Shown piece by piece: positions 43,790-51,524 of a stretch of 64,000 nucleotides of DNA. A model generated the notes under the pieces. The model was given only the letters and a program-made list of their open reading frames with translations, was not told the DNA's origin and made no database searches. Each line of letters begins with the position of its first letter. Within the stretch, counting starts at the first letter, position 1. This DNA comes from Ottowia oryzae. Its GTDB lineage: Bacteria; Pseudomonadota; Gammaproteobacteria; Burkholderiales; Burkholderiaceae_C. The stretch covers positions 3,837,012-3,901,011 of the forward strand of contig NZ_CP027666.1 in the NCBI RefSeq assembly GCF_003008535.1. The letters run 5' to 3'. The translations under genes and the position numbers were made by a program.

Positions 43790-43859
43790 GACGCGCTCCA
43801 TCGTGCAATTCATCGGGGGATGGCAAGCATAGTGCAGTGCAGCAAGCGTGCCAAGCACT

Positions 43860-43887
43860 TTTTAATGGGGTCAGATCATCATTAAAA
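43860..43887. repeat. Hairpin at the left end of the RAYT element
   Basis: TTTTAATG (43860-43867) pairs with CATTAAAA (43880-43887); the loop contains GGGTCAGATCAT. It overlaps the left terminal GGGGTCAGA and could be the structural part recognised by the transposase. Confidence 0.5.
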
Positions 43888-43925
43888 CCAGCAATATTTC
43901 TGCGGATTTGATATTGGGGACACAT

Positions 43926-43980
43926 CATATTTGATAGCTGCCAGCGCACACTCACAGGGCGCTGGGCCCTGTTTTTATTC
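43926..43980 (+). repeat. Dispersed ATAGCTGC-type repeat after the transposase gene
   Basis: TTTGATAGCTGCCAGCGC, then GGGCGCTGGGCCCTG and TTTTTATT. The right part carries its own hairpin and T-run. It lies inside the element, just past the transposase stop. Confidence 0.7.
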
Positions 43981-44673
43981 TGATTCAGCCGGTTTGCGCG
44001 GCCGCCCGGGCCGGCCCGGCGTGACGCGGCGATCGGCCTCGGCCTGCACTTGCGCCAGAAAATCCTCATCGCCCAGCGCCCAGCCGCTGTGCACGGCGCG
44101 CCCCAAAGCGGCGTGCTGCTGCTGGCTGATGCCCGCCTGCACCGCATCCGCATAAGCCTGCTGGCGTGCAAAGGGCGTGTTGCCCAACGCCCAGTACAGG
44201 GGGTGCGTTTGCAGCCAGTCGGATTGGCGCAGCCCGGCGTAGTGGCCGTGGCTGGACCAGGGCCAGTCGGCCGCGCGGGCCGCCTGCCCGGTGCGCACCG
44301 GGTTCAGGTCCAGGTACGCCATAGCCGGCAGCAGGTGCGGCTCGGGCTGCAGCAAGGTGCTGCGGTAGCGCCCCTCGAACAGGGTGCCGCTGCGCCCGTG
44401 GCGCCGGTTGAAGGCGCGCACGTAGCGCCGGCCCAGCCCCTGCATCATCTGCGACACACCCTCGGCCGTGGCCGGCGTGGCCAGCAGGTGCAGGTGGTTG
44501 TCCATCAGCACGTAGGCGTGCACGGCGACCTGCGCCTGCGCGGCCTCGTCGCGCAGCGCCTGCAGCAAGGCGGCGCGGTCTTCGTCGTCCAGCACCACCG
44601 CCTGGCGGTTGTTGCCGCGCTGCAGGATGTGGTGAAGACGGCCGGGAAGGCTGAGGCGGGACAGGCGTGCCAT
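43975..44673 (-). CDS. REP-associated tyrosine transposase (Y1/IS200-like)
   Basis: RAYTs are single-copy IS200/IS605-like HUH enzymes that act on palindromic REP sequences. From the ATG at 44673 the protein has 232 residues. The HUH-type motif is H60-x-H62 (MDNHLHLLATP) and the catalytic tyrosine is probably Y84 (GLGRRYVRAFNR). GRLHHILQRGNNRQAVVLDD at the start and GTLFEGRYRSTLL are typical of RAYTs. The C-terminal tail is Arg/Pro-rich (TPGRPGRPRKPAESE). It looks intact. Flanking inverted ends and two copies of the dispersed repeat are described separately. Confidence 0.93.
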   Translation of the reverse strand: MARLSRLSLPGRLHHILQRGNNRQAVVLDDEDRAALLQALRDEAAQAQVAVHAYVLMDNHLHLLATPATAEGVSQMMQGLGRRYVRAFNRRHGRSGTLFEGRYRSTLLQPEPHLLPAMAYLDLNPVRTGQAARAADWPWSSHGHYAGLRQSDWLQTHPLYWALGNTPFARQQAYADAVQAGISQQQHAALGRAVHSGWALGDEDFLAQVQAEADRRVTPGRPGRPRKPAESE

Positions 44674-44695
44674 GCCCGGATTATGTTCTGACCCC

Positions 44696-45035
44696 GTTTG
44701 TCGGCCCCAGCAAGGCACGTCGCGCCCGTCACCGCACAGCGCGCCATCGCCGGCAGTACGGCGGGCGTCGGTGGCAAGTCCGCCGCATCCAGATCACTCT
44801 TTTTTTGATAGCTGCCAGCGCAGGTTCAGTGTGCGACAGCGCCCGATTCGCCTTGAAAAGCGCCGTTGCCCATCCCCGCATCGCACTCAGGGTTAACCCG
44901 ATTGACGCTCATATGAATATGAAAACTCAGTCGTTGGTGATTCGCTACTGGCGCACCACACTGGGGCATGGCGCTGCAGATGGGAGCTGCGGCCCACCCG
45001 CTTTGGTGAATTGCATCCCGGAAAGAACCTGAACC
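44696..45035. other. Intergenic region between RAYT element and amino-acid importer
   Basis: No gene is convincing in these 340 bases. It holds a repeat copy (44795-44861) and, just before 45036, a GGAAAG that could be the ribosome-binding site of the binding-protein gene. A promoter should lie here but none stood out. Confidence 0.5.
44795..44861 (+). repeat. Dispersed ATAGCTGC-type repeat to the right of the RAYT element
   Basis: An eight-base T-run leads into TGATAGCTGCCAGCGC, then a less conserved right part (GACAGCGCCCGATTCG, CCTTGAAAAGC). Same orientation as the copy at 43926, so the transposase lies between two direct copies. Confidence 0.65.
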
Positions 45036-45854
45036 ATGATTCGCGCAACCCGCCTGGCCTTGCTGGCCGCCACCCTCACCTTCGGCGCAGGCGCCGTGTG
45101 GGCCGACAAACTGGACGACGTGAAGAAAGCCGGCGTGCTGCGCGTGGCCGCCTTCGACGCCAACCCGCCCTTCGGCTACGTGGACCCGAAGACGCGCAAG
45201 ATCGTCGGCCTGGACGTGGACTACGCCAACGAACTGGCGAAGAAGCTGGGCGTGAAGCTGGAAGTGCTGCCCACCAACCCGGCCAACCGCGTGCCACTGC
45301 TTACGTCGGGCAAGGTCGATTTGGTGCTGGCCAACTTCACCATCACCGAAGAGCGCAAGCAGGCCGTCAACTTCAGCATTCCGTATTTCGCCTCGGGCAC
45401 GCAGTTCGTCGCCAAGAAGGGCTTTTTGAAGTCGCCCGAGCAGCTGTCTGGCCTGCGCATCGGCGTGGACAAGGGCACGACCAACGAGATCCAGCTGCGC
45501 CAGCAGTACCCCAAGGCCACGCTGGTGGCCTATGACGACACGCCTTTTGCCTTTGCGGCGCTGCGCAACGGCAACGTGCAGGCCATCTCGCAAGACGGGC
45601 CCAAGCTGATCGGGCTGCTGGCCAACGTGCCCGACCGCGACAAGTACGAGGTGCCGCCGTTCGCCATTTCGCAGGACTACATCGGCGTGGGCGTGCCCAA
45701 GGGCGAAACGGCGCTGACCGAGTTCGTCAACCAGACGCTGCGCGAGCTGGAGGCCGATGGCCGCGCGCAGAAGATCTACGACACGTGGTTTGGCCCCAAG
45801 AGCAAGACGCCGCTCAAGCGCATCTACAAGATCGGCGACAAAACCGCTGGCTGA
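45036..45854 (+). CDS. Polar amino-acid ABC transporter, substrate-binding protein
   Basis: Periplasmic binding protein of family 3 (His/Glu/Cys type), 272 residues. The signal peptide ends around residue 23 (FGAGAVWADK). Family marks are KKAGVLRVAAFDANPPFGYV, DVDYANELAKKLGVKLEVLP, NRVPLLTSGKVDLVLANFTI (the ligand-gripping region) and VGVDKGTTNEIQLRQQYP. It precedes two permease genes with a 250-base gap. The exact amino acid cannot be told. Confidence 0.93.
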   Translation: MIRATRLALLAATLTFGAGAVWADKLDDVKKAGVLRVAAFDANPPFGYVDPKTRKIVGLDVDYANELAKKLGVKLEVLPTNPANRVPLLTSGKVDLVLANFTITEERKQAVNFSIPYFASGTQFVAKKGFLKSPEQLSGLRIGVDKGTTNEIQLRQQYPKATLVAYDDTPFAFAALRNGNVQAISQDGPKLIGLLANVPDRDKYEVPPFAISQDYIGVGVPKGETALTEFVNQTLRELEADGRAQKIYDTWFGPKSKTPLKRIYKIGDKTAG

Positions 45855-46002
45855 TGGCGCCGGCCCACGCCGCGCGCCGCCAGGGGCCTTGCACGCCGAT
45901 TCGCGGCGCTGGGGCCACGGCAGGGGCGGCGGCGCGGGCGGGCTGACCGGTCCACGTTCGATCCACGTTCCACCCGCGCTCAGCCCGCGTGGGCTCCTGG
46001 TT

Positions 46003-46040
46003 CGCAACCCGCGCCCGGTGGCAGCGGGTTGCGGCGTTTT
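46003..46040 (+). terminator. Hairpin between binding-protein and permease genes
   Basis: CGCAACCCGC (46003-46012) pairs perfectly with GCGGGTTGCG (46024-46033); GCGTTTT follows. It could reduce read-through, allowing more binding protein than permease, as is common in ABC importers. Confidence 0.55.
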
Positions 46041-46107
46041 CGGGCAGCGTCCCGCGCTGCCCTTTTCCCTTTTTTGAGCGGCGGGACACGGCCCGCTGCA
46101 CCCCCGC

Positions 46108-46845
46108 ATGAACGGCTTGCCTTCTTTTCTGGCGCCCCACTACCTGGCCTGGCTGGGTGAAGGGCTGCTGACCACGTTATGGACTTCGGTGCTGGTGATC
46201 GCCGCATCGCTGGCGCTGGGCCTGATGCTGGCGGCTGCGCGCGAATACGGTGGCCCGCTGGCGCGGCGCCTGGCGGGCTTGTACCTGTCTGTGTTTCGCA
46301 ATACGCCGCTGCTGGTGCAGCTGTTCTTCTGGTACTTCGGCCTGCCCGCGCTGCTGCACGAAGGCGTGCTGCCGTGGCTGAACACGCCGCACGCGCTGGC
46401 GGTGGGCGGCGTCACGCTGGTGAGTTGGCCGTCGTTTGAGTTTCTGGCCGCCACCGTCGGGCTGGTGGCGTATTCCACCGCCTACGTGGGTGAAGACATC
46501 CGCTCGGGCCTGCGCGGCGTGCCGTCGGGCCAGCGCCAGGCTGCGATGGCGCTGGGCTTTACCCCCCAGCAGGTGCTGACGCAGGTGGTGTTTCCGCAGG
46601 CGCTGCGCATCGCCGCGGCGCCGCTGATCGGCCAGTCGATGAACATCCTGAAGAACACGTCGCTGGGCATGGCGATCGGGCTGATGGAGCTGTCCTACCG
46701 CACGCGGCAGGTGGAGGCCGAGACGTGGAAGACGTTTCAGGTGTACGGCGTGTCCACCGTGCTGTACATCGCCGCCATCGGGCTGCTGGCGCTGGCGGGC
46801 GCGTGGTGGCAGCGGCGGCTGCAGCGCCGGCCCGGCGCCGCGTAA
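46108..46845 (+). CDS. Polar amino-acid ABC transporter permease 1
   Basis: A 245-residue membrane protein of the HisMQ/GltJK family with about five membrane segments (TTLWTSVLVIAASLALGLML, and so on). Diagnostic blocks are FRNTPLLVQLFFWYFGLPAL, AYVGEDIRSGLRGVPSGQRQ, and the EAA-loop-type segment ALGFTPQQVLTQVVFPQALR that contacts the ATPase. It is 24 bases before permease 2. It needs an ATP-binding partner, which is not next to it. Confidence 0.94.
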   Translation: MNGLPSFLAPHYLAWLGEGLLTTLWTSVLVIAASLALGLMLAAAREYGGPLARRLAGLYLSVFRNTPLLVQLFFWYFGLPALLHEGVLPWLNTPHALAVGGVTLVSWPSFEFLAATVGLVAYSTAYVGEDIRSGLRGVPSGQRQAAMALGFTPQQVLTQVVFPQALRIAAAPLIGQSMNILKNTSLGMAIGLMELSYRTRQVEAETWKTFQVYGVSTVLYIAAIGLLALAGAWWQRRLQRRPGAA

Positions 46846-46869
46846 CCGGCCGCACAAAGGAGCCGCGCG

Positions 46870-47571
46870 ATGGACTTTTCTTTTCTGCACAACGACCTGG
46901 GCTATCTGCTGTGGGGCACCTTCCCCGAGGGCCCGCCCGGCGGCGCGCTGCTGACGCTGATCCTGGCCGCCAGCGGCGCCGTGCTGTCAGCGGCGCTGGG
47001 GCTGGCATTCGGCATCGCGCTGGTGATGGCGCGCGGCGCAGCGCTGGTGGGGCTGCGCACGGTGCTGGGCTTTTTGCGCGCCATTCCGGTGCTGATGCTG
47101 ATCTTCTGGACGTACTTTCTGCTGCCGGTGCTGTTCGGCGTGGCGGTGCCCGGCGCTGTGTCGGTGGTGGCGGCGCTGGCGCTGGTGAGTGGTGCCTACC
47201 TGGGGCACGCGGTGGCGGCGGGGATCGAGGCGGTGGGCGCGTCGCAGTGGAACGCCGCGCTGGCGCTGGGCTTCACCCGCTGGGGCGCGCTGCGCCAGGT
47301 GGTGCTGCCGCAGGCGCTGCGGATGATGCTGCCGTCGTTCATCAACCAGTGGGTGACGCTGGTGAAAGACAGCTCACTGGCGTACATCGTGGGCGTGCCA
47401 GAGCTGTCGTTCCTGGCCACGCAGGTCAACGCCCAGCTGATGGTGCGCCCGGCTGAGGTGTTTTTGGTGGTGGGCGCGGTGTACTGGCTGATCTGCAGCG
47501 CGCTGGACGGCGCGGCCAACGCCATGGCGCGCACGCACGCGGGGCGCGCCGGGGCGCCGGTGCGTGTATGA
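46870..47571 (+). CDS. Polar amino-acid ABC transporter permease 2
   Basis: The partner permease, 233 residues, with the same family features: LLTLILAASGAVLSAALGLA, FLRAIPVLMLIFWTYFLLPV, AYLGHAVAAGIEAVGASQWN and ALGFTRWGALRQVVLPQALR, then INQWVTLVKDSSLAYIVGVP. AAAGGAG lies nine bases upstream of the ATG. No ATP-binding gene follows; the next gene is on the other strand. Confidence 0.94.
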   Translation: MDFSFLHNDLGYLLWGTFPEGPPGGALLTLILAASGAVLSAALGLAFGIALVMARGAALVGLRTVLGFLRAIPVLMLIFWTYFLLPVLFGVAVPGAVSVVAALALVSGAYLGHAVAAGIEAVGASQWNAALALGFTRWGALRQVVLPQALRMMLPSFINQWVTLVKDSSLAYIVGVPELSFLATQVNAQLMVRPAEVFLVVGAVYWLICSALDGAANAMARTHAGRAGAPVRV

Positions 47572-47630
47572 AGCGGGTGATGGGCAGCGGGTGGCGCGCC
47601 AGGCGGAGCGACGCGGTTTCATCAACCTAT

Positions 47631-47685
47631 TTGGCCTACAGCGCCCTTTGGATCAGCGCTGGCAGCTATTCCTTCAATAGCAATC
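47631..47685 (-). repeat. Dispersed ATAGCTGC-type repeat
   Basis: On the minus strand: GATTGCTATTGAAGGAATAGC, read as arm, spacer and arm, then TGCCAGCGCTGATCC and GGGCGCTGTAGGCC. It lies between the convergent permease and acyltransferase genes. Confidence 0.65.
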
Positions 47686-47738
47686 AGGCTCGGCGGTCGG
47701 GCGCCCTGCCCTCATCCGCTAGTACGAACGCCGCCCTG

Positions 47739-49397
47739 CTATCCGCCTGAAAACCCGCCCGCCCAGGCGCGCGCGTGGGCCGCGCGGCCCGCCGGGCTTG
47801 CGCCGGGCCGGCGCTTGCGCAAGGCGTGGCCCATCGCGGTGCGGGCGGTGGCGCCGTGCCGCGCGGCGAAGCGGTAGGCGCCGCGCCGGTACGACATGCG
47901 GTAGACCAGCGAATACGCGCTGGCCCGCAGCGCCACGGGCCAGTGCGCGCGTGGGTGAATGGGCACGGGCGCGTCGGCCGGCACCGCCACGGCCGGGGCC
48001 AGCACGGCGGCCGCCAGCGGCGGGGGCGCGATGGGCTGGTGATCTGGCTGCGCGGCGGGCAGGCGCACGGCACCTTCGCCGGGCGCCAGCGCAAGCGCAA
48101 GCGGGGTGGATTCAGGGGCCACGTCGCCGGTTTGCACGGCGGGCGATTCGGCGGCCCGGGCCAACGCGGCGCCGGTCAGCGCACCCCACCAGCCCCTGGG
48201 CGCGGCCATGGCGCCACCGGCCGCGGCCTGGGCCGGCGTGGCGCCTTCGCCGCCTGAGCCGCCTGCCCTTGGCGCGGCGCTGGCTGCCTCAGCGCCTGGC
48301 TTGGCGCGCGGCGGCGCGTCGCGGCGGCGCAGCGCCCAGCGCTCGACGGTGTAGTAAGACAAGGCGGCCAGCGCGGTAGACAGGATGAAGCCCAGCACCA
48401 CCACCGCCTGCCAGGGCAGATCGGCCCGCAAATAGCGCACCACGGGGTAATGCCACAGATAGATGCCGTACGACAGCTTGCCGATGGTGACCAGCGGGCG
48501 CGCGCTCAGCATTTCGGCCACCGGCCCGCGCGGCACCAGCACCGCCACCAGCACCAGGGCGGTGGCCAGCTCCACCACCGTCATACCCCAGACCATGGCG
48601 TTCATGTCGTCCCAGGCCTGCTCCATGAGCAGCGGCACGGCCAGCACCAGCCACATGAAATGCGGCAGGCGCGCGCGCAGCGCCTGGAACCAGCGCGGTT
48701 GCTCCAGCACCAGCGCGGCCAGCAGCGCGCCGGTCAGCAGGCCCGTGGTGCGGGTGTCGAAGCGAAAGAAGATCTCGTAGAACTGCTGCCCCTGCACCAC
48801 CCACAGCACGCGCCACGCCCAGCCCAGCACCACCAGCGCCGCGATGGCGCGCCACAGCTGGCCACGGGGCGTGCGGCGCACCAGCAGGGCCAGCAGCGGC
48901 GGCCAGATCAGGTAGAAGTGCTCTTCCACGGACAGCGACCACATGTGCAGCAGCGCGTCGGGCTGGTCGAAGAAGGCGATGCCGTAGTCGGCCAGGTACA
49001 GCGCGGACACCAGCGCGTCGCTGTACACGCCTTCGATGCCCGGCCACAGCCGCGGCGCCAGCAGGCAGTAGGCGGCCAGAAAGAACAGCAGCGCGGGCAT
49101 CAGCCGGTAGAAGCGGCGGCGGTAAAAGCGCCAATACTGGATGCGGCCGGTGCCGCCCAGCTCCTGCAGCAGCAGCGAGGTGATCAGGTAGCCGCTGAGC
49201 ACGAAGAACAGGTCAACCCCGTAAAACGCCCCTTCAAACAGCGGCGCGTGCGCGTGCGACAGGATCACCAGCACGATGGCCACGCCGCGCAGGCCGTCCA
49301 GCGCGGGGTTGTACGTCAGCGCGCCGGGCGGCGGCGGTGGGTCGGCGGAAAACGTCGACACCTGCTTGCCGGGCGCCGAGAAGCTTGCTTGCGTCAA
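47739..49397 (-). CDS. Acyltransferase family 3 (OafA/YrhL-like) membrane protein
   Basis: An inner-membrane O-acyltransferase, 552 residues from a TTG (49397) that follows AAGGAGG by 11 bases. About ten membrane helices cover residues 35-355. Family marks are LDGLRGVAIVLVILSHAHAP (with the conserved His), GVDLFFVLSGYLITSLLLQE, RRFYRLMPALLFF and HMWSLSVEEHFYLIWPPLL, with YGIYLWHYPVV near the end of the core. The remaining ~190 residues are Ala/Pro-rich and probably cytosolic and disordered, with a basic end; OafA-type proteins with an SGNH domain do not look like this. It probably acylates a surface glycan, acceptor unknown. Confidence 0.9.
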   Translation of the reverse strand: MTQASFSAPGKQVSTFSADPPPPPGALTYNPALDGLRGVAIVLVILSHAHAPLFEGAFYGVDLFFVLSGYLITSLLLQELGGTGRIQYWRFYRRRFYRLMPALLFFLAAYCLLAPRLWPGIEGVYSDALVSALYLADYGIAFFDQPDALLHMWSLSVEEHFYLIWPPLLALLVRRTPRGQLWRAIAALVVLGWAWRVLWVVQGQQFYEIFFRFDTRTTGLLTGALLAALVLEQPRWFQALRARLPHFMWLVLAVPLLMEQAWDDMNAMVWGMTVVELATALVLVAVLVPRGPVAEMLSARPLVTIGKLSYGIYLWHYPVVRYLRADLPWQAVVVLGFILSTALAALSYYTVERWALRRRDAPPRAKPGAEAASAAPRAGGSGGEGATPAQAAAGGAMAAPRGWWGALTGAALARAAESPAVQTGDVAPESTPLALALAPGEGAVRLPAAQPDHQPIAPPPLAAAVLAPAVAVPADAPVPIHPRAHWPVALRASAYSLVYRMSYRRGAYRFAARHGATARTAMGHALRKRRPGASPAGRAAHARAWAGGFSGG

Positions 49398-50052
49398 AAC
49401 GGGAAATACCTCCTTCGCGGCCCGCGTCCAGTGCCGCCGCACGCCGCAGCCGCCTCGCTCAGCCAAAGAAAACCGTGGTGCCGCGCACCCATAGGCGGCC
49501 TGATCGCGCCGCGCCGGTGCGCTTGCGAGTGGGCACGCCAGACCGATGTGGCCCGACCACAAACCCCGACGAATCACGCCCAACCGGCGCCGCAGCCGGG
49601 GCGCGCCCCTTGGCAGACGCCCGCGCCAGAACGAAGTTCCCGCGCCGGGGCGCATCGCCTGGCCCGTCCTCCGAAAATTCTAGTCAGTGCTTGCTATCAC
49701 CCGGTTGCCAAGTGTGTGCAGGCATGAGCAAACGTGACGGACGTGGGCGATGCGGTTGATGGGTGGCGGAGGGCAGGCACTCGGCAGCCGCTCAGTAGCC
49801 GCTCAGCGCGCACGAGGGAGCCGCGCGGAGGCTCACAATCACTTCAATTTTGATAGCTGCCAGCGCTGGTGCCGCCTGCGCCAGAGGCCAAAATCATCAG
49901 AAAGCAACCTGGACGAGGAGGCCGCACACGCCGGCTCGTCGCAGGCGATCAGCGCCGGGGATCAGCAGAGTAGATCGCGCCCACGCCGCGCCGCTGGGGC
50001 AGCGGCAACGCATTCGCGGCGCCCGCAGGCCAGCCGGCCCCAGCCGACCGGC
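49398..50052. other. Intergenic region upstream of the acyltransferase gene
   Basis: No gene is convincing in these 655 bases; open frames on both strands are Arg/Pro/Ala-rich. It contains the acyltransferase ribosome-binding site near 49410 and a repeat copy at 49841. The part next to 50052 follows the stop of the IPTL-CTERM-like gene. Confidence 0.5.
49841..49897 (+). repeat. Dispersed ATAGCTGC-type repeat
   Basis: TTCAATTTTGATAGC, then TGCCAGCGCTGGTGCC and GCGCCAGAGGCCAAA: left part, core and right part are all close to the consensus. Confidence 0.7.
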
Positions 50053-51252
50053 TCAGCCCCGGCTGCGCTGCCGGCGCCAGGCGAACGCGCCCAGGCCCAG
50101 GCTCATCAGCACCAGGCCCCAGAAGCCCACGCTGGGCACGGGATCGATCTGCTCGGTCAGGCAGCGGGTGGCGTCCGCCGAGTTGGACCCGGGCGCGATG
50201 GCGGCGTAACCCAGCACCGTGCCGCTGGCGTCGACGTTCAGCAGGCGCCCTTCTGTGAAGCTGCCGCCTGCCACCCCAAGAGGCGTCTGGTTGGCAAAAA
50301 AGGCGAAGGTGCCGTCCGCCAGCTGCGCGGCGCCGCCATAGGGCTGGTCGCCCGCCTTGGGCAGGAACAGGAGATCGGACACGTTGTTCGATACAGGCAG
50401 GCTGGCCACGGTCTGCGTCACCGCGCCGCTGTTGAGATCTGCCCGCCAGTAGTAGGACGCGGCGGGTGTAGTGATGGAAAACCCGCTTCGCACAGGCGAC
50501 CGGTAGCTGATGCCATAGGCGTAGGTGCCGGTGGCGTCAATGGCGAAGTCGCCGGACGAATTCAGCAGGATCGGCGCGCTCAGGTTGGTTACCTTCACCA
50601 GCTTGGGCGGGGTGGTGGTCACGTCGATGTGCAGCAGGGTCTGCATCTGCTGCACCGTGCCGCCGCTGCGGCCATACGCGCCCACGCGCAGCATGCCAAC
50701 CACCAGGTAGCCGGTCACCGGGTCGATGTCGGCGGCGTTGAAGTTGGGGTTGGGGGACGGATCGAAGATGCTGTGCGCCGGGGTGCCGGTGGTCGCGAAG
50801 GCGCTGGCGTCGATCACCCCCAGGTTTTGCGCGCCCGCATCGCCGTAGCGCACCACCTGGAAGGCGCGATAGTCCTGCTGCCAGGTGGCCGGCGCGTCGG
50901 AGGTATCGGCCGAAAGCGCCCTAACGCCGTAGATGTACCCGTCCTGCGGCCGCATGCCCGCCGCCACCGTACCAGGCGATTGGCCCGTCCAGACCGTCGT
51001 CTGCGTAGCCGTCAGCCCGGCGCCGGTGCCGGACACGCCGACCTTGACCAGCGTGTTGGTGCCAGGGTTGCCCTCGGCGTAGCGAAGCAGGTAGAAGGCG
51101 TTTTCACTCGCCTTGCAGCGCGGCAAGGGGTTGCCCGCCTGCGCGTGCGCGGAAGTGCTGACGGCCAGCCCGGCCAGCAAGGCCAGTCCGAGGCCGGCTG
51201 AAGCCAGGGCGCGTTGGGGCAGTGAAAAGCGTTGGGATGTCAGTGCGTGCAT
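50053..51252 (-). CDS. Exported protein with IPTL-CTERM-like sorting tail
   Basis: A 399-residue exported protein of unknown function. A signal peptide covers residues 1-37 (LALLAGLAVSTSAHAQ). The mature part is beta-rich with repeated motifs about plots of values (for example YGVRALSADT, DIDPVTGYLVVGMLR, AIDATGTYAYGISYR), similar in feel to DUF6923-type or beta-propeller proteins. The C-terminus, VPSVGFWGLVLMSLGLG followed by AFAWRRQR, has the layout of IPTL-CTERM anchors: a Pro-x-x-x-x-Trp-Gly start, one membrane helix and a basic end. That suggests sorting to the envelope by an exosortase-like system. It is divergent from the Nudix/MBL gene. Confidence 0.85.
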   Translation of the reverse strand: MHALTSQRFSLPQRALASAGLGLALLAGLAVSTSAHAQAGNPLPRCKASENAFYLLRYAEGNPGTNTLVKVGVSGTGAGLTATQTTVWTGQSPGTVAAGMRPQDGYIYGVRALSADTSDAPATWQQDYRAFQVVRYGDAGAQNLGVIDASAFATTGTPAHSIFDPSPNPNFNAADIDPVTGYLVVGMLRVGAYGRSGGTVQQMQTLLHIDVTTTPPKLVKVTNLSAPILLNSSGDFAIDATGTYAYGISYRSPVRSGFSITTPAASYYWRADLNSGAVTQTVASLPVSNNVSDLLFLPKAGDQPYGGAAQLADGTFAFFANQTPLGVAGGSFTEGRLLNVDASGTVLGYAAIAPGSNSADATRCLTEQIDPVPSVGFWGLVLMSLGLGAFAWRRQRSRG

Positions 51253-51524
51253 GGCGGGTCTCGATCAAGTCGCGGGGTGGCAAGGGCGCGCGGGAAAGGC
51301 CAAGCTGGCATCACCGCAGTCTCCGGCCCAATACCTTTGTTTGCATATTCGGGGCGCATGGTATTCACAAGGCCGAGCAGCCGCCAGCCCCTGAACTGGG
51401 GGTCGAGGGCCCAAAAACCTTGTGTTTTGTCAACCGTTTCTCATTCGGGCTTCCCCGCAATACCCTGCGCCGGCGTATCCGCCGGTGACACACCGCGCCA
51501 GAGTCCACACCCATAATCGCGCGC

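Larger units (their letters stand above)
43867..44695. mobile_element. RAYT element bounded by inverted GGGGTCAGA ends
   Basis: GGGGTCAGA at 43867-43875 is matched by TCTGACCCC at 44687-44695, an exact inverted repeat of nine bases enclosing the transposase gene with only 14 bases beyond its start codon. The element is 829 bp and lies upstream of gltB, whose coding sequence it leaves intact. Confidence 0.65.

Noticed and set aside
51222..51516. Plus-strand frames between the IPTL-CTERM-like and Nudix/MBL genes
   Set aside because: Several overlapping frames of similar length, none with a ribosome-binding site or domain pattern; the region is a divergent promoter region.
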